Positions 61,547 to 64,000 of a stretch of DNA of 64,000 nucleotides are shown here, piece after piece. The notes beneath the pieces are model-generated. The model did not search any database, was not told the DNA's origin, and saw only the letters and a list, made by a program, of their open reading frames with translations. The stretch is from JACZUI01 sp965216725 (GTDB taxonomy: Bacteria; Actinomycetota; Acidimicrobiia; Spongiisociales; ZC4RG35). The position numbers and the translations under genes are program-made. Positions within the stretch are counted from its first letter, which is position 1; the number at the start of each line of letters is the position of its first letter. The stretch spans positions 1 through 64,000 of the forward strand of contig CBDCGI010000018.1 in the NCBI GenBank assembly GCA_965216725.1, written 5' to 3'.

Positions 61547-63088
61547 TCAGCGTGCGTAGTCGGTGGCACGAAACTCGCGAATGACAGTCACCTGGATCTG
61601 ACCAGGGTATTGAAGGTCTTCCTCCAGCTTCCGAGCAATGCGACGCGAAAGGTCACGCGCCGCGAGATCGTTGATCGAGCCCGGGTTGACCACGACTCTT
61701 ACCTCCCGACCGGCCTGAAGAGCGAAAACCTCTTCGACTCCATCAAACTCTGACGCGAGCGTCTCCAATCGCTCCAGACGCTTGACATAGCCTTCCAGTG
61801 TTTCTCTCCGTGCTCCGGGCCTGGCCGCCGATACGGCATCAGCTGCCTGGACCAAAACGGCGAGCACGGTTCGCGGTTCCACCTCGTTGTGGTGGGCCTC
61901 GATGCCGTGCACCACCGATGGGTCCTCATCAAAACGTCGGGCGATCTCGGCCCCAATCAAGGCGTGGGAGCCCTCGACCTCATGAGTAACGGCCTTCCCG
62001 ATGTCGTGGAGAAGAGCAGCACGTTTCACCGGCGCCGGATCCACACCGAGCTCGGCGGCCAGCATCGTGGCGATATGGGCCGTTTCGACCAGGTGTTTGA
62101 GCACGTTCTGCCCATAAGAAGTCCGGTACTTGAGGCGGCCAAGCAACGTCACCAGCTCCGCGTGGAGACGCGACACTCCGACCTCAACGAGAGCCCATTC
62201 GCCGGCATCGCGGATGCTCTGTTCAACCTCGGCCCGGGCTTTCTCGTAGAACTCCTCGATCGAGGCGGGGTGGATTCGCCCATCAGCGACCAGCTTCTCG
62301 AGGGTGATCCGAGCTATCTCCCTACGAACCGGGTCGAACGAAGAAACCGCCACCGCCTCTGGCGTGTCGTCGACTATCAGGCTCGTTCCGGTCACCGACT
62401 CGAGGTGGCGGATGTTGCGACCCTCCCGGCCGATGATGCGACCCTTCATATCGTCGCTGGGCAGTGTGATCGTCGAGACCGTGGACTCGGTCACCACCTC
62501 TGAAGAGAGACGTTGTATCGCAGTGGCCAGGATTCTGCGGGCTCGTCTCTCGGCCTCCTCTCGGGCTTTGATCTCGAGATCGCGCACCACGATCATGGCT
62601 TCCCGGCGTGCTTCGTCTTCAACCTGGGTCAGCATTTCGGCTTTGGCAGCCGCGACGTCGATCCCGGCGACTTGCTCCAGCTGGAAACGTGCCTCCTCTT
62701 TCAGCATCTCGAGATCGCCCCTCGACTTGGTCAGCTCTTCTTCGCGTTCGATGAGAATCCTCTCGCGATGTGCGAGGTTGGAGGCTCGTTGCTCCAAGGT
62801 CTCCTCGCGCTGACCCAGACGACTCTCCAAGTTGGAGGCATCGAGGAGCCTCTGCTCGAGGTTTGCCTCCTCTCGCTCCCGGTACGCCTCGGCTCGAGCT
62901 CGACCTTCCTCTTCGGCCTTCGACAGGATGCGTTGTGCTTCCACCCGCGCCCCCGAGACGGCTTCTTCGGCTGATACACCGTCGACTTCGTGGCGGCGGC
63001 GCATCATCTCTCTGGCGAGGAGGAAGCCGAATCCCAATCCGAGCGCAATGCCGAGGACTGCCAATCCGATCGTCAAGGCAGTGTCCAT
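61547..63088 (-). CDS. rny: Ribonuclease Y
   Basis: Membrane-bound endoribonuclease that starts mRNA decay. The 513-residue protein has an N-terminal membrane helix (5-25), a long coiled coil (40-190), a KH domain (about 200-265, GRIIGREGRNIRHLE) and an HD domain with His361-Asp362 (LLHDIGK). GGGGGAGG lies five bases before ATG 63088. RNase Y is typical of Firmicutes and some deep actinobacteria, where recX would be in mycobacteria. It lies between recA and miaB. Confidence 0.95.
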   Translation of the reverse strand: MDTALTIGLAVLGIALGLGFGFLLAREMMRRRHEVDGVSAEEAVSGARVEAQRILSKAEEEGRARAEAYREREEANLEQRLLDASNLESRLGQREETLEQRASNLAHRERILIEREEELTKSRGDLEMLKEEARFQLEQVAGIDVAAAKAEMLTQVEDEARREAMIVVRDLEIKAREEAERRARRILATAIQRLSSEVVTESTVSTITLPSDDMKGRIIGREGRNIRHLESVTGTSLIVDDTPEAVAVSSFDPVRREIARITLEKLVADGRIHPASIEEFYEKARAEVEQSIRDAGEWALVEVGVSRLHAELVTLLGRLKYRTSYGQNVLKHLVETAHIATMLAAELGVDPAPVKRAALLHDIGKAVTHEVEGSHALIGAEIARRFDEDPSVVHGIEAHHNEVEPRTVLAVLVQAADAVSAARPGARRETLEGYVKRLERLETLASEFDGVEEVFALQAGREVRVVVNPGSINDLAARDLSRRIARKLEEDLQYPGQIQVTVIREFRATDYAR

Positions 63089-63117
63089 TTTGTCCTCCCC
63101 CGGGTGAGGAAACAGAC

Positions 63118-63142
63118 GTGCCGAGCCACAAGGACTCGGCAC
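63118..63142 (-). other. Hairpin in the recA-rny gap
   Basis: GTGCCGAG and CTCGGCAC form an 8-base-pair stem with a 9-base loop, 30 bases before the rny start. A short T-rich stretch follows it on the minus strand. It may be a weak recA terminator or a processing site in the rny leader. Confidence 0.5.
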
Positions 63143-63293
63143 ACGTGAGGAACCAACGACTGATCAGGCTCTTCTACCCGTTAAGTCTTCTGTTCCTCCT
63201 GTTTCCTGTTTCTCGACCCGGAATGTCAGTAGTTCGTGTGCTGGCGTCGATGCTACACCGAGATCTGGGATGGTTGGAAGAAACCTCGCGCCC

Positions 63294-64000
63294 TCACTCC
63301 TCGGTCGCAGGCGCCTCTTCCAGGCTGTCGTCCTCGACGGGGTCGCTGTCTGCCAGCCCAACTGCTTCATATACCTTGGCCTGGAGCTGCATGGCGACCT
63401 CGGGGTTCTCTCTCAGGAATCGCTTGGCGTTCTCTCTTCCTTGTCCCAGCTGGTCTTGGTCGAAGGTGTACCAGGCACCACTCTTCTTCACCACACCGTT
63501 GTCCACAGCGACGTCGATCAAGCTCCCCTCTCGGGAGATTCCCTGGCCAAACATGATGTCGAATTCGGCCAAGCGGAAAGGCGGGGCCATCTTGTTCTTC
63601 GCCACCTTGACCCTGACCCGGTTGCCCACGTTGTCGGTGCCGTCTTTGATCGCTTCGATGCGACGGATGTCGAGTCGAACCGACGAGTAGAACTTCAATG
63701 CCCGCCCACCCGGGGTTGTCTCTGGCGAATTGTGGACCATGACACCGTCAACCAGATAGTTGTGGTGACCTTCGACCTCGATGTCAAAGCGGCGCATGCT
63801 CTTGGTTGCGGGCTTCACGTGAATGTCGACAACGGGCACTGCCGCCAGTCTGTAGGTCTTTTCTCCAGGCTCGATATTCACCGCACCCTTACCGCGGTGA
63901 TGCTGCAAGAGCTTGTACTCCATGCACGCAGGAACATAAGAGGATATGAGGGCATGCAGCGCATCGGTGCCGTCACGATCGAAGACAATCACTGCCTTAC
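63294..64000 (-). CDS. recA: Recombinase RecA, C-terminal part with an intein (cut by window edge)
   Basis: RecA forms filaments on ssDNA for recombination and induces LexA cleavage. The C-extein (63294-63728, 144 residues) starts SPETTPGGRALKFYSSVRLD, which is the DNA-binding L2 loop, and continues with the core and the acidic tail ending APATEE. Upstream, the same frame is the end of an intein (63729-64000) and stays open to the edge. The ATP-binding half of RecA is outside. recX does not follow; rny does. Confidence 0.95.
   Translation of the reverse strand, partial: KAVIVFDRDGTDALHALISSYVPACMEYKLLQHHRGKGAVNIEPGEKTYRLAAVPVVDIHVKPATKSMRRFDIEVEGHHNYLVDGVMVHNSPETTPGGRALKFYSSVRLDIRRIEAIKDGTDNVGNRVRVKVAKNKMAPPFRLAEFDIMFGQGISREGSLIDVAVDNGVVKKSGAWYTFDQDQLGQGRENAKRFLRENPEVAMQLQAKVYEAVGLADSDPVEDDSLEEAPATEE
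63729..64000 (-). mobile_element. Intein C-terminal segment within RecA (L2-loop site)
   Basis: About 90 residues in the RecA frame end RRFDIEVEGHHNYLVDGVMV then HN, the block F/G signature of a splicing domain, and the next residue is Ser (+1 nucleophile). The junction falls between MFG (expected) and SPETT of the RecA L2 loop, the site I recall for the M. leprae RecA intein. The start of the intein and any homing endonuclease lie outside the window. Confidence 0.9.

Overview
The window is a dense, high-GC, almost purely chromosomal core region of an actinobacterium (Actinomycetota). The gene order supports this. The run alaS-ruvX-mltG-aroE-prepilin peptidase-aroC-aroK-aroB-efp-nusB-pyrR-pyrB-pyrC-carA-carB, the block ruvC-ruvA-ruvB / yebC / pdxT / pdxS / PimA-like / acyltransferase / CDP-alcohol phosphatidyltransferase, and the block recA-miaB-miaA-dapF-lexA-LysM-nrdR are all known from Mycobacterium and relatives. 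RNase Y between recA and miaB, and the absence of recX, hflX, aroD and pepQ from their usual places, point to a deep branch (for example Acidimicrobiia or a sister class) rather than Mycobacteriales. The lineage is an inference.

Layout. 1-6061 (minus) is a pyrimidine operon, pyrR-pyrB-pyrC-carA-carB, with carB cut by the left edge. A PyrR-binding RNA loop overlaps the pyrR ribosome binding site. 6145-17311 (minus) holds nusB, efp, shikimate genes, a prepilin peptidase, a DUF4388 protein, mltG, ruvX and alaS. 17322-28939 carries rarA, aspS, hisS, a metallo-hydrolase, rel, apt, secF, secD, yajC and tgt. 28936-32030 is queA and ruvC-ruvA-ruvB with an SOS box on the ruvC start. 32112-39511 has two acetyltransferases, a 13E12-type HNH protein, a thioesterase, yebC, PLP synthase (pdxS, pdxT) and a phosphatidylinositol-mannoside-like lipid cluster. 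39605-42959 (plus) is an EF-G-like GTPase and citrate synthase. 42969-45381 (minus) is a membrane protein and thrS. 45464-56928 is the most variable part: many single or paired genes of unknown or broad function, plus four tRNA genes. 56917-64000 is the SOS/DNA-repair and tRNA-modification block: nrdR, a LysM protein, three LexA boxes, lexA, dapF, miaA, miaB, RNase Y and the end of recA, which is interrupted by an intein.

Most genes are translationally coupled through 1-4 base overlaps (ATGA, GTGA, TAGTG, TGATG), so the minus strand is a few long operons. Two essential genes, alaS and miaA, appear to use CTG start codons.

I see no CRISPR array, prophage, insertion sequence or defence island. 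No stretch over about 300 bases lacks a gene. I did not find a convincing wholly new multi-gene system. The best leads are a NusB with an IF2_N-like N-terminal domain, the PyrR loop, the CTG starts, the RecA intein, a phosphotransferase-fold protein without its catalytic residues, and a tRNA-Val with C33.
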